Positions 23,248-33,345 of a stretch of 64,000 nt of DNA are shown piece after piece. The translations under genes were made by a program, and so were the position numbers. Position 1 is the first letter of the stretch; each line of letters begins with the position of its first letter. The notes under the pieces were generated by a model, which did no database searches, had not been told where the DNA came from, and saw nothing but the letters and a program-made list of their open reading frames with translations. The DNA comes from Cerioporus squamosus (taxonomy: Eukaryota; Basidiomycota; Agaricomycetes; Polyporales; Polyporaceae), in contig JABYQS010000012.1 in NCBI GenBank assembly GCA_022592435.1, forward strand, positions 372,001 to 436,000, given 5' to 3'.

Positions 23248-24803
23248 ATGTCCATCTGGACGCCTGCCCCGCCCCCTCCGACAAAGCTCGGCTACTACCG
23301 CCAGCTCGCGCCCCTCGCGGGCGTGCACGTCTCGCCGCTCTGTCTCGGTGGGATGAGCATCGGCGACCAGTGGGAGAAGCTCGGCATGGGCGCCATGAAC
23401 AAGGAGACGAGCTTCAAGCTGCTCGACGCATTCTACGAAGCCGGCGGCAACTTCATCGACACCGCGAACAACTACCAGGAGGAGACGTCCGAGAAGTTCA
23501 TCGGGGAGTGGATGGAGAAGCGCGGAATCCGTGACCAGATGGTCATCGCCACCAAGGTCAGTGTGGCACCTCGATCCTTCTATCATGTTCGACGGATCGC
23601 TGAACGTGTTTGGGCGTGTTCAGTATACGACGAACTTCAAGGCGCTGCGGGATGATATTCCGCAGAAGGTGCACTACACGGGCAACAATGTGAAGGCCAT
23701 GCACGTCTCGGTCGAAGAATCGCTCAAGAAGTTGCGTACAACCTACATCGATATCCTTTACGTGCACTGGGTGAGTTCGGCCGTAGCTCATCAGCGTATC
23801 TTACACTGACGGCGTGTAGTGGGACTGGGACAGCGGTGTCGAGGAGGTCATGAACGGCCTTCATAACCTCGTCACTTCCGGCAAGGTCTTGTACTTGGTG
23901 CGCGCCATCACTCGCAGTCGGTTGGTCTGGTGCTGACAGCCGATGGCAGGGTATTTCGGACACGCCCGCGTGGATTGTCGCGAAGGCGAACCAGTATGCT
24001 CGCTGCCAGGGGAAGACGCCCTTCGTCATCTACCAGGGCGCGTGGAGCGTACTTCAGCGCGACTTTGAGCGCGATATCATTCCGATGGCCAGGGCTGAGG
24101 GTCAGTCCTCTCGTTTCCTTTGTAGGTATCTAGTACTGACGTCGCCTCGCAGGGATGGCCCTTGCGCCCTGGAACGTCTTGGCCGGCGGCAAGATCCGGA
24201 CGGACGAGGAGGAAGAGCGCCGCCGGCAGACTGGAGAGAAGGGTATGTTTGCGAAGTCCGTCATAGTAGGTGTTATCACAGGCTGACAAGAGTTTCGATC
24301 GTGCAGGTCGCCAATGGAGGGGCAACTGGGAAAGGACGGAGGACGAGCGCAAGGTGTGCAAGGCTTTGGAGGAGGTCGCCAAGCAGGTCGGCGCCAAGAG
24401 CATCCAAGCTGGTGAGTCCAGCCCGCCCGACAATGACTTGTCACACGTTGGACTGATCCTCTCGTGCGATCACAGTGGCAATCGCCTATGTCATGCAGAA
24501 GACGACGCACGTCTTTCCGATTGTCGGCGGCCGCAAGGTCGAGCAGCTCGAGGCAAACATCGAGGCGCTGAGCGTGAATCTTACCCAGGAGCAGGTGAAG
24601 TTCTTGGAGGATGCGGTGCCCTTCGAGCCCGGCTTCCCGCACAACTTCGTCGTGAGTATTCTTTCTTCTATGGCGCGATAAGCTTGATTCGATTTGGCTT
24701 ACATGTGCGCACACAGGGCGATGGCTCCGACTACATCCCGCTTATGAAGAACGCCGCCAACTTCGTGCGGTGGCCTCGTCCGCAGCCGATTGGAAAGAAT
24801 TAG
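23248..24803 (+). CDS. Aryl-alcohol dehydrogenase-like aldo/keto reductase (AAD copy 4)
   Basis: Complete member of a second AAD subtype. It starts MSIWTPAPPPPTKLGYYRQ, then [20 protein letters not shown]. The tetrad is present: Asp and Tyr in FIDTANNYQ, Lys in MVIATK, His in ILYVHW. Later exons give [75 protein letters not shown], and the end GDGSDYIPLMKNAANF and PQPIGKN. It has more introns than copies 2 and 3, interrupting the regions after [12 protein letters not shown] and after SIQA, as in copy 1. The start was chosen because copy 6 has the same N-terminus. Predicted cytosolic aryl-aldehyde reductase; substrate unknown. Confidence 0.92.
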
Positions 24804-25819
24804 GAAGTAGCAGTGTCGATGCGCCGTCTCCATCCGCTTGTAATCAACTTGTACTATACACTTGCTCAACATACTAGGCCCAAGAGATGAGCTTAACCTC
24901 AGCATGCTTTCTGCGAAGATCGTTCAGCGTATGTTCTTGTAGTGACGTTTCTCCGGCAGCCAACAACCTTAACTCTAAGCTTGCCGGGTGGCTGTGTGGT
25001 GGAAGCCTTCGCTCGGCGCTCGCCTTCGTGGCATCGTGCGGTATAACTACCATGTACTGGCGTCGGAGTCGGTAACTCGACTTTTGGCTTGAGCTGGATT
25101 CTTCTCGACGCAATCAGTACTTCTCTGTAGCTTTGGGAGTATCAACCCGTTGTTGCTAACATGCTGAACGTCCTTCCTGCTGGAGGAGTAATAGATTCGG
25201 ACGACGTGGCCTACGGTCACGGTCCTGCTCCGGAAACATCCTCAAGTATACACAGCTCACCAACGAAGCACTGCAAGCGAACTGCCCTGACACCACTGCG
25301 GGACCGCGTACGATGCAGAGTGACTCCTTTCCCCGACCGGACTACTGGAAGCCCCAAATACCCTGAGCTGGCATGAGCGCTTCAGAGATTGGTCAGTGGC
25401 TGAAGGTGAAGTTTCAAACGAGGTGTAGCTTCTACTGACAGTCCGTACTATAGGTTTCGCAGCAGCCGACGTCATTGAGGTAAACTTGGAATGCACGGCC
25501 GGACATCGCGCCTCAATTGCCACCGATTTGCGTTCGGCGACGAGCCGCTGACCCGACTAGCTGAGTCTCAGAATGCGGACACATGGGGTTGTGATGCGAG
25601 GATGGCAACTCTATGAGCTGCCAACAGCGTGCGTCCCTAGTCTTTCCATACGGCGATGAGCCGCTTACCCGACGATCTGAGTCGTTCGCTCATGCATGCG
25701 CACAGCACTCAGTTTCATATGCTGGTACTAAGACGAGGGGTATCAAGGACAGCTGTCTGGGCGCATTCTAAATTATCCCTGCTACGACACAGTACCTCGT
25801 CTCAAGACACCTCACCACC
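24804..25819. other. Intergenic region between AAD copies 4 and 5
   Basis: About 1 kb. Two similar short stretches (near 25540, ACGAGCCGCTGACCCGAC, and near 25655, ATGAGCCGCTTACCCGAC, each followed by CTGAGTC) form a weak direct repeat about 115 bases apart. No gene could be supported. Confidence 0.45.
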
Positions 25820-26640
25820 ATGAACTTTTGGCCATCAGCTCCTCCCCCGAAGACTGCGCTCGGTCGCTACCGCCAGCTCTCTCCGCTAGCCGGTGTGCAT
25901 GTCTCCCCTTTCTGCCTTGGTGGCATGAGCGTTGGCGACAAATGGGCAGCCCATGGTATGGGCGCTCAGGACAAAGAGTCAAGCTTCAAGCTGCTGGACG
26001 TGTACTACGACGCCGGCGGCAACTTCATCGACACCGGCAACAGCTACCAGGATGGGACCTCGGAAGAGTTCATCGGAGAGTGGATGGAGAAGCGCAACAT
26101 TCGCGACCAGATGGTGGTCGCGACGAAGGTATGTTACTATCTGATCCTGTTCTCGTAGAGCTTTCACTGAACTCCTGGGGCGCACTTGCAGTACACCGCA
26201 AGCTGGAAGAGGTCAGCAACGGATATCCAGCAAGAGGTGCACTACGTCGGAAACAGTGTAAAATCCATGACGATCTCGCTCGAGGCTTCGCTCAAGAAGC
26301 TCCGCACGCACTACGTCGACATCTTCTATGTTCATTGGGTAGGTTGCCTGGTTTTCGGAGTATCGCGCGCGACGTTGACTCCGAGTCTGCGCCATAGTGG
26401 AATTGGGATACGTCTATCGAGGAGATCATGAACGGTCTACACAACCTGGTCGCCGCGGGAAAGGTGTTGAATTTGGTGAGCATTGCAAGGGATTCTCAGA
26501 TATCTTCGTATTTTCGTCGCTCATAATTGTCCAGGGCATTTTAGACTGCCCTGCGTGGATCGTCCCCAAGGCGAACCTGTACGCTCGGATGACCGGGAAG
26601 ACGCCTTCCTCGATCTATCAAGGCTTGTGGAGTGGAATGG
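25820..26640 (+). pseudogene. AAD copy 5, 3' part lost and replaced
   Basis: The 5' two thirds are a good AAD gene: [39 protein letters not shown], Asp and Tyr in FIDTGNSYQ, Lys in VVATK, intron, YTASWKRSATDIQQEVHYVG, His in IFYVHW, intron, [17 protein letters not shown], intron, GILDCPAWIVPKANLYARM and SSIYQGLWS. At about 26636 similarity to the other copies stops abruptly, in the middle of the exon that normally continues [18 protein letters not shown]. The NADP-binding C-terminal third is absent and unrelated sequence follows. All four catalytic residues remain, but the missing cofactor-binding half of the barrel makes activity unlikely. Any transcript would read into the unrelated segment for about 48 codons. 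Confidence 0.85.
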
Positions 26641-28277
26641 TCCGGGCTGTTGCGGTCACCTCATTGTTCTCTCGCGTACTCGGTCGTTTACGCCCATCCG
26701 CCGCGGCGACGTGTTGTTCTGGTCGTGGTCGTCCTTCTGCACTCCCATCCAGTCCCTGCTCCGCCGCTATCCTTCCTCCACAGTCTCGTCCCTGCTGCCA
26801 TCGCATCTCTTCCTGAAGATCGACCGGTACTTCGCCACGCCCACAGTAGCATCTGGGAGGAGAGGAGCCGCAGGAGACAAGAGCGGCCCTGGCCTCTGTC
26901 AAGGCGACCGCGCTAGGTGACTGCCGCCGTTACTGGGGTACAGATCAGAGCTCGTGAGTATACAAGCGATGCAGATGAGTTGTGGACATACGTAGTACCA
27001 CCGGCCGCGCCGCCGCAATGGCCCGACACGAACGTGTGGCCATGTCTTCCGGACAGCATGCTCGAGGTGAGTGGATACTACCAAGGCCGGTTTCAGATCT
27101 GCATTCGTCAAGAGCCTCCGTCGCCGACCGCCCGGCGTAGCTTGCATCGTCTTGTTGTCTAATCCAGCCGCAGCTGACCGGAATCCGGTGGTTGTTTCTC
27201 TGTCTGCTCGCCTTCGCGCCATACGCTGAGCTCCCGGCGGATAGTAGCGGCTCGCCACGTCGTCTTGGTAACGGAGAGCGGACTCAAGCAGTGAGAGTAC
27301 TACAGCGCAGTAACAAGCCTGACTGATCTGGAGGTAAGCTGTCTATCATCGCAATCACGATTCTGCTCACATACGAGAGTCCAGGCGAACGAGCCTCGAG
27401 GACGGCTAGCGCGAACTTGCGTCTCGAGACGGGTAGCTCGAAGCTTGGTAGGAGATCTCAGCTGTCACAGTGGGAGGGAGCGTCAAGCCCGGGGTCCAAT
27501 CGCGTTTGAAGTGTCATGTAGACGATGCTGGCGGCGGTTCTTCTCTTCCCAATCGCTCTCGATGTTTGCCGTCATGGTGGTGGTCAAGTCGAGAGCGCCG
27601 GTATGCTGTGCAAGCAACTCGACCATCGATTCTCTCCTCCTCGTGGTAGCGAGCGTGCCCGTCGACGCTTCTGGAGCGTATTCCGCGCTTGATGCAAACT
27701 GGAATGATCGGGGCAAGCCGTACAAATATATTTGTTGTAACTACTACACGCGCGGGTATCCCGCATTCGGGACAGCACTACGGTGTGGCTAACGTCGCGA
27801 GAAGCGAACGAGAGCAACCGAGCAGCGGGAAGGCACCGCGAGCGGTGGTTCCTCGCTTCCCGACGCGCCGAGGTTAGCGTCGTCCGAAGTCCTCGGTGTC
27901 CTCCCGCGCCGAGGCTAGCGCACAGCAGTCCGAAGACCCACTGTCCTCGCCCTCGCGCTCCCGGCCGCTGCATCTCCTGCTCATGCACGCCTCCCTCAAT
28001 CTGCGCTGCTCCTCGTATCTCGACGTGCAGACGTAGCCTGTAGATACGGCGTGAGTGCACAGAGACACGGCGCGAGCTCGACGCACCTTGCAGTCCGGGC
28101 AAAGTCCCCACAGAGGTCGCCTATCGCACGCAGACGAGCCTGTCCATGGCGTACAACACGACGAGGAAACACACACCTCCACCGTCCAGGTCGAGAATCC
28201 TGCTCTGGACGGAAATACTCGCCTACCCAGAGCAGCCTCCTGCGAGCACCCGCCGCTCGGGGCCTCCCGCAACGCCG
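26641..28277. other. Mosaic of gene fragments between AAD copy 5 and the chimeric ATG1
   Basis: About 1.6 kb. One stretch (about 26944-27066, plus strand) reads like an exon, with REYTSDADELWTY then PPAAPPQWPD and VWPCLPDSMLE followed by a GTGAGT donor, but I do not recognise the family and find no neighbouring exons. The rest shows no supported gene. Given the breaks on both sides, it is probably rearranged material. Confidence 0.4.
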
Positions 28278-31189
28278 TCATGATCGCCAGGGTCCACGGA
28301 GGCGAGCGACCCAGTCACCTCGCTCGTCGTATTCCTGGAATCGGTCGTCCTCGAGAGCTCCGGTGCTGCGGGTCACGATCATGGCGGTCTCGCGGTCCCT
28401 CACGAGCTTCCCATCAGGGTCCATGAAGCGGGCCCCGCCGAAGTCTGCGAGGTCACAATGACCCTCGGCGGTGACGAGGACATTGTGCGGCTTCAGATCG
28501 TGGTGTGCAATGCACAGGTCGTAAACGAGTTGGTCAAGGAAGGTCGGCGGTCCCATGTACTGAGCGGGAAGCCAGGTCTTGACCAACGCAGCACGATCGT
28601 GACATTTGATGAAGTGTTCCCTGAACCAGGACAGGGCTGGATACGCCATGGCCCGTCAACAGTCTGAGCACAGCGTTCATACTACGGAACTGACCTTCGT
28701 CGAAGCCCTCGCTAACCTCAAGCTCTCCCTCCGGGTCACGCATCTGGAGATGCTCGTGGAAGTTGCGCAGCTTGTCGATGCCCTTTTGCGAGAAGTACAT
28801 GAGGAGCATGTACAGCGCGACGCACGTCATCGCGTTGTACTCTGCCTGAATGTCTGCATTCTTCCGCCGCGCAGCTAGCCGCTCTGTCTCGCCTTCCCGC
28901 CGCGAGAACTTGCTAGGATCCGGTAGGGGTTCTGCGAGGGAAGAGGTCAACACCAGACGAGTGGCACAGTCTGACTGCGTACGTACTCTGCGGGAAGGCT
29001 TTGACGTAGTCATACATCTCGTCCGCCCAGTGCGTGAGCACTTCCGTCTTCTGTGCGAGCTCTTCCAGGGTGGTCAGCAGCTCGTCATCCTCCGCGTCAC
29101 GCACTCCCTGCAATTCCAAGCCCAGCCCTTGTCCACGAGCGCCACCGAATGTTTGCGTCCTCCGGGGCGAGGATGGCGTCCACTCGTGTTGGTATGTCGA
29201 TGACCGCCGCCGCCCACCTCGAAGGATACCGGTCTCAATACTGAGCGCCCGAGTGAGCGGATTGTTTCCGCGGGGACTCGCCCCTGACGGCGACGATGAC
29301 AATGGCGGGAGGCTCGTATTCGGAGTCGTATTCGCGTTGGTGGGACTGGGGAGATCAACGGTAGGAGAATCGAGCACGTCATCAGCCAGCGGGGACGGCT
29401 TGCGAGAGTCACGTAAGGTCTCCGCCTTGATGTAATCTCTGCATGAAGACCATAAGCGATGGAAAGGACGGACAGACGTGCACGGGCGACTCACCGTCCA
29501 CGGCCCGATTAATTTCCACCGCTTGTCGGTCACCGACTAGAACGTACTCGCGACGCAGAGCACCATCTTCTTCAGTCTCTCCCGGTATCAGGGACGTGTC
29601 CGGAGATAGTGGCTTGGACTTCGAGACAGGGCTGAATTTTGGAGAAGGCCCAGGGGGAGATCGTGAAGGACCAGGAATGCGCTCCGGAGGACTAAGAACG
29701 TGTCAGCTTCGGGGCTGTGGAAATCGGATAAGATGCTCACAGATCCTGCGAGACTTCCTGCCCTGTAGAGGTCCTGCGCTTGAATTTGATCTTCGCCGGC
29801 GGAATCATTGCCTTCGGATCGAGCACCTCAGGAGGAATGACTCGGTGGTGGTCAGGAATGCGGTCGGGATCGTCGTCGTCCTCCGGGGGTGGTGTTGGCT
29901 CTTTGGGCCGAGGAAACTTCGACTTCACCATCGCCGTGCTCGTGAAGAACTCATCGAAGCTCGACCGCTCCGCAGGGACACGCTTGAGCAGACTCCGGAT
30001 GAGCATCTTGATGTCCGACGGGACAGGCTTGATCTCCTCCCCCTTTGCTTGGGCGCGCGCGAGCATCTGTGGATCCTCGTCGGGGAACTTGATGCCCTTC
30101 GAATTGTCAATCTTCTTCAGGAGTTCGATGTGGTTCTGCGCGCGGAAGGGAGGCTTCCCGACGGCCATCTCGTACAGCACAGCACCGACGGACCACAGGT
30201 CAGCCTTGGAGTCGTACTTCTGGTAGCTAAGAATCTCCGGCGCCATATACAATGGTGAGCCGCAGAGTGTCTCGGCCATCATCGCCTGCGGGAGGAAACG
30301 GGCGAAGCCAAAGTCTGCGACCTTGAGCACAGGGACACCGAGTGGATGACCTCGGGCATACTCGTCCTGGCCGGCCGGATTGAGTAGAAGGTTCTGCGTG
30401 CAACGTTAGGCATAGTTTACTTAGCAAAGCTTTGCACGCACATACCTGAGGCTTGATATCGCGGTGGATGAGGTTCCGTGCTCGGAGGAACTTGATGGCA
30501 CGAGCTGCTTCATGTTAGATGGAGTGCATAACGGAAGACGACGATCTTACCCAGCTGCCGCAGAAAGCTGCGAACGACGATCTCATCCAGACCGCCAGAC
30601 TTCGGGTGTGGGTAGTATGTGGGAGCGGCGCCGGGAGAGGGAATGTACTCAAGGCCTTCTACACGGCCGCGCTTCTTGATGTAATTCGCAAGATCGCCCC
30701 CGGCACAGAACTCCATTATGAGGTATATGTTCCTCTCTGCGCGCTGAACTGTCATGAATGATACACGTCTGGGACTCCAAGCAGGAGTCGAAGCCATTGT
30801 GAAAGTCAGAACTCACTATAACATCGAGGAGGCGAGTGATATGCCTGTGGGACAGGCTCTTCAGGATCTCGATCTCCCCTTGGAGGTTGTCAAAGAGCTT
30901 GGGGCTGAGGCCACTTCTGTTCACTGTCTTGATCGCAACTTGGTAATGTGTTTGCTGAATTTGCGAGAGTCAAGACTTCCAGAAGTGCACGGATATACCG
31001 CATGCGTACCTCATGATACCCTCGGTAGACCGTCGCGAAACTTCCCTTCCCTAGATCACCCACAATCACGTAGGGCTTCACCTCCGCATCTTCTGCTCTC
31101 TGCCTGTCTGTCCTCTCGGATGTAGTAGTGCTCGCGGTGCGCTTGGAGGGAGCGACGGTCGTGGGGCTTGGGGCTGCAGACGGTGCCAT
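28278..31189 (-). CDS. Chimeric ATG1 copy: ATG1 without its C-terminal end, fused in frame to a second kinase fragment
   Basis: Starting at [20 protein letters not shown] this copy follows ATG1 (8481) through all exons: glycine loop, HRDIKPQN, DFGFARF and APEIL are unchanged, and the linker lacks four residues. It runs in frame into the C-terminal domain as far as [13 protein letters not shown]. There ATG1 continues RALQL, but this copy continues [19 protein letters not shown], then [20 protein letters not shown] and ends [13 protein letters not shown] at 28278. The added 80 or so residues carry a catalytic-loop motif (HHDLKPHN) and a DFG motif of an unrelated kinase. The APE region is not recognisable and the C-lobe is missing. 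The product would have one complete kinase domain, a shortened EAT-like region and half a second kinase. Expression is unknown. Confidence 0.85.
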
Positions 31190-31420
31190 TGGGATGGTAA
31201 AGTGTAGTGTACAAGGCTCAGTCTGTGCGATGTCGTCTGCGTCGATGTGTAACGAACATGGGGGTCAAGAAGAAAGCGAGAGTCGTGCTCAATACTTGCA
31301 CCTCGGGTGTGGAAGTGCAGGTTTGTAAACAAGGCTGTAATGCTTTGTTACTGCTGATGAGGTAATCAATACAACCATTTCAAGCTAATAGTAACAAAGA
31401 GAGCATTACTAAGCAGTTGG
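28510..31420 (-). repeat. Arm 2 of the inverted segmental duplication
   Basis: Inverted counterpart of 8208-11166. The left boundary is at about 28505-28517, where both copies share a short stretch (GTGCATTGCA-like) after GTTTACGACC. The right boundary is near 31420, upstream of the ATG1 promoter. Beyond it lies AAD-related upstream sequence leading to copy 6, so the head-to-head AAD/ATG1 order of 5666-11638 is mirrored here. Confidence 0.9.
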
Positions 31421-32477
31421 GTTTAGCCACCTACACTAGGATTCTCAACTCCGAAAGGTGGCTGGGATTACTTACTACTACTTCTGCGGCCTTTGTAGCT
31501 GCCACCGCATGCGCATAATGAGCGGCATTGAATGTTTGTTGCATATTGTTGCCAATACAGCTGGTAACTCCTGATCCAAGCCTCCGAGTACTGTATCAGC
31601 AATACTCACTCGTTACCTCCTGCGTTCAGTGTCGTGTCGGTCCGCGATGCGCTAGGACATAAGACATGTAAGTACTTCCTAGCAATAGTATGCTCCAGAC
31701 TCGGACTTCTCATAGTCCGATGGCCCATGCCAGGCTGACACCCATCATGGGCTGTGGACCATTCTACAGAGGTAGCATCAGCACCGGCTTGGCACGGGCG
31801 CACCGAGTCGCAGGTTTGGGACATGTGTACGGTTCAGGATCTTGCCGGCCGTGGTGACTCCATGGCACAACCAGGGGCGAGTTACAACCGTGCCATGATG
31901 CAGAAACTGCTCGGCAGCGTTCAAGCTGACGGCCCATGGACTCCGCTGGGACGGTAGATTGCAGGCTGCGCGGGGATCATGGCTGGGCCCGCCGAACCGT
32001 CCAAAGCCCACTGGCTCATACAGCGTGAATCGCGGTCGACAGCCCTCTCGTCTCATCTCTCGGAGACATCGAGGTCATTGAAGTCCGTGAGCCACGGCTT
32101 CGCTCGTCTCATGTACTATCTGCTGTATCACTATGGTTGGATCGGCATAGGGTCCATGACGTCGTCGGACGATGCCTAATCTCCGTCTACTTATCCCCTA
32201 ACATCCATCATCCGACCACGTACTTAGCTGCTGAGCCTGGATACAGTTGGCTCTCCCGTCGCAGTGCAGGTATGTGACAACTTACGGTTCCTGCCAGTGG
32301 AGTCCGGGAAACATGCCCATGACTGACTCGTCGTACATATTTGAAGCAGGTCCCCCTAGCTACCGCGTTTCAAGTCGCATTGCCAGTGACCTCGTGGATC
32401 ACGATAGCCTCGAGGCGACCACAATCCGCAGACCTCGAACGTCTCAAGTTTCATGTGACGTGTGCGTATGCGTTTCT

Positions 32478-32612
32478 GCAAGCAAGTTCGGACGTCGAAT
32501 GGCGCAGTTGCAAGTGCTTACCAAGCCCGAGGTCTCGTCCATCATCAAGCAAGTTTCGGACGTCGAATGGCGCAGCTGCAGATGCTTACCAAGCCCGAGG
32601 TCTCGGAGTATG
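32478..32612. repeat. Tandem duplication of about 66 bp in the AAD copy 6 promoter
   Basis: Two adjacent copies, each beginning AAGCAAGT(T)TCGGACGTCG and containing CTTACCAAGCCCGAGGTCTC, differ at only a few positions. The related promoter of copy 4 has a single, more diverged unit (22820-22870). Confidence 0.8.
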
Positions 32613-32899
32613 GGTCATGCTACATAGGTAGGATCTCACGACGAACTACCATTTAGGTACAAACCTCGCGACAGATTTGGCGGAGACATGGTGTCCCATC
32701 ATTGGCCGCGTGGCCGGGTCATTGCCACCTCCGAGAGCTTTCATCCTACTGAGGTACTAGTACGTCAAGCCTTCAGGGGTCCGCGTAGGATGTCCCAAAA
32801 TGGTCAAATCCGCGTCTTCGATGTGTGGACACTGGACGGAGATTTACACTATGCTCCCGCCGGGAGAACATTTGTCAGAGACTCACGCTCTAGCAGACC

Positions 32900-32907
32900 T
32901 ATATAAA
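32900..32907 (+). promoter_or_regulatory. TATA box of AAD copy 6
   Basis: TATATAAA lies 113 bases upstream of the ATG at 33013. The aligned site of copy 4 reads GATATAAG. Confidence 0.6.
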
Positions 32908-33012
32908 CACGGCGGTGCCCGTCGTCCGCCTCACATCCCTTCCTTTCGAGTAAGTAGACTCGAACGATCATAACCGTCATCCTCCGACAACACACTTCCT
33001 CCTAGTCCCAAC

Positions 33013-33345
33013 ATGTCCGTGTGGACGCCTGCCCCGCCCCCTCCGACAAAGCTCGGCTACTACCGCCAGCTCGCGCCCCTCGCAGGCGTGCACGTCTCAC
33101 CGCTCTGTCTCGGTGGAATGAGCATCGGTGACCAGGGGGAGAAGTTCGGCGTGGGGGCCACGAACAAGGAGACGAGCTTCAAGGTGCTCGACGCGTTTTA
33201 CGAAGCCGGCGGGAACTTCATCGACACTGCGAACAACTACCAGGAGGAGACGTCCGAGAAGTTCATCGGGGAGTGGATGGAGAAGCGCGGAATCCGTGAC
33301 CAGATGGTCATCGCCACCAAGGTCAGTGTGGCACCTCGATCCTTC
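33013..33345 (+). pseudogene. AAD copy 6, exon 1 only
   Basis: The first AAD exon is preserved: [39 protein letters not shown], Asp and Tyr in FIDTANNYQ, and MVIATK with the catalytic lysine. The exon joins the first bases of intron 1 (GTCAGTGTGGCACCTCGATC, as in copy 4). From about 33345 the sequence is unrelated, and no later AAD exon occurs within the following 3 kb. Substitutions at conserved sites (GDQGEKFGVGATN where copy 4 has GDQWEKLGMGAMN) suggest relaxed constraint. Complete promoter, truncated gene. Confidence 0.9.

Larger units (their letters stand above)
31421..33012. other. Upstream region of AAD copy 6
   Basis: About 1.6 kb without a gene. Large parts align with 21960-23247 (upstream of copy 4), and 31945-32010 also resembles 19870-19930 (upstream of copy 3). 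Promoter duplication together with the AAD genes is the best explanation. Confidence 0.6.
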
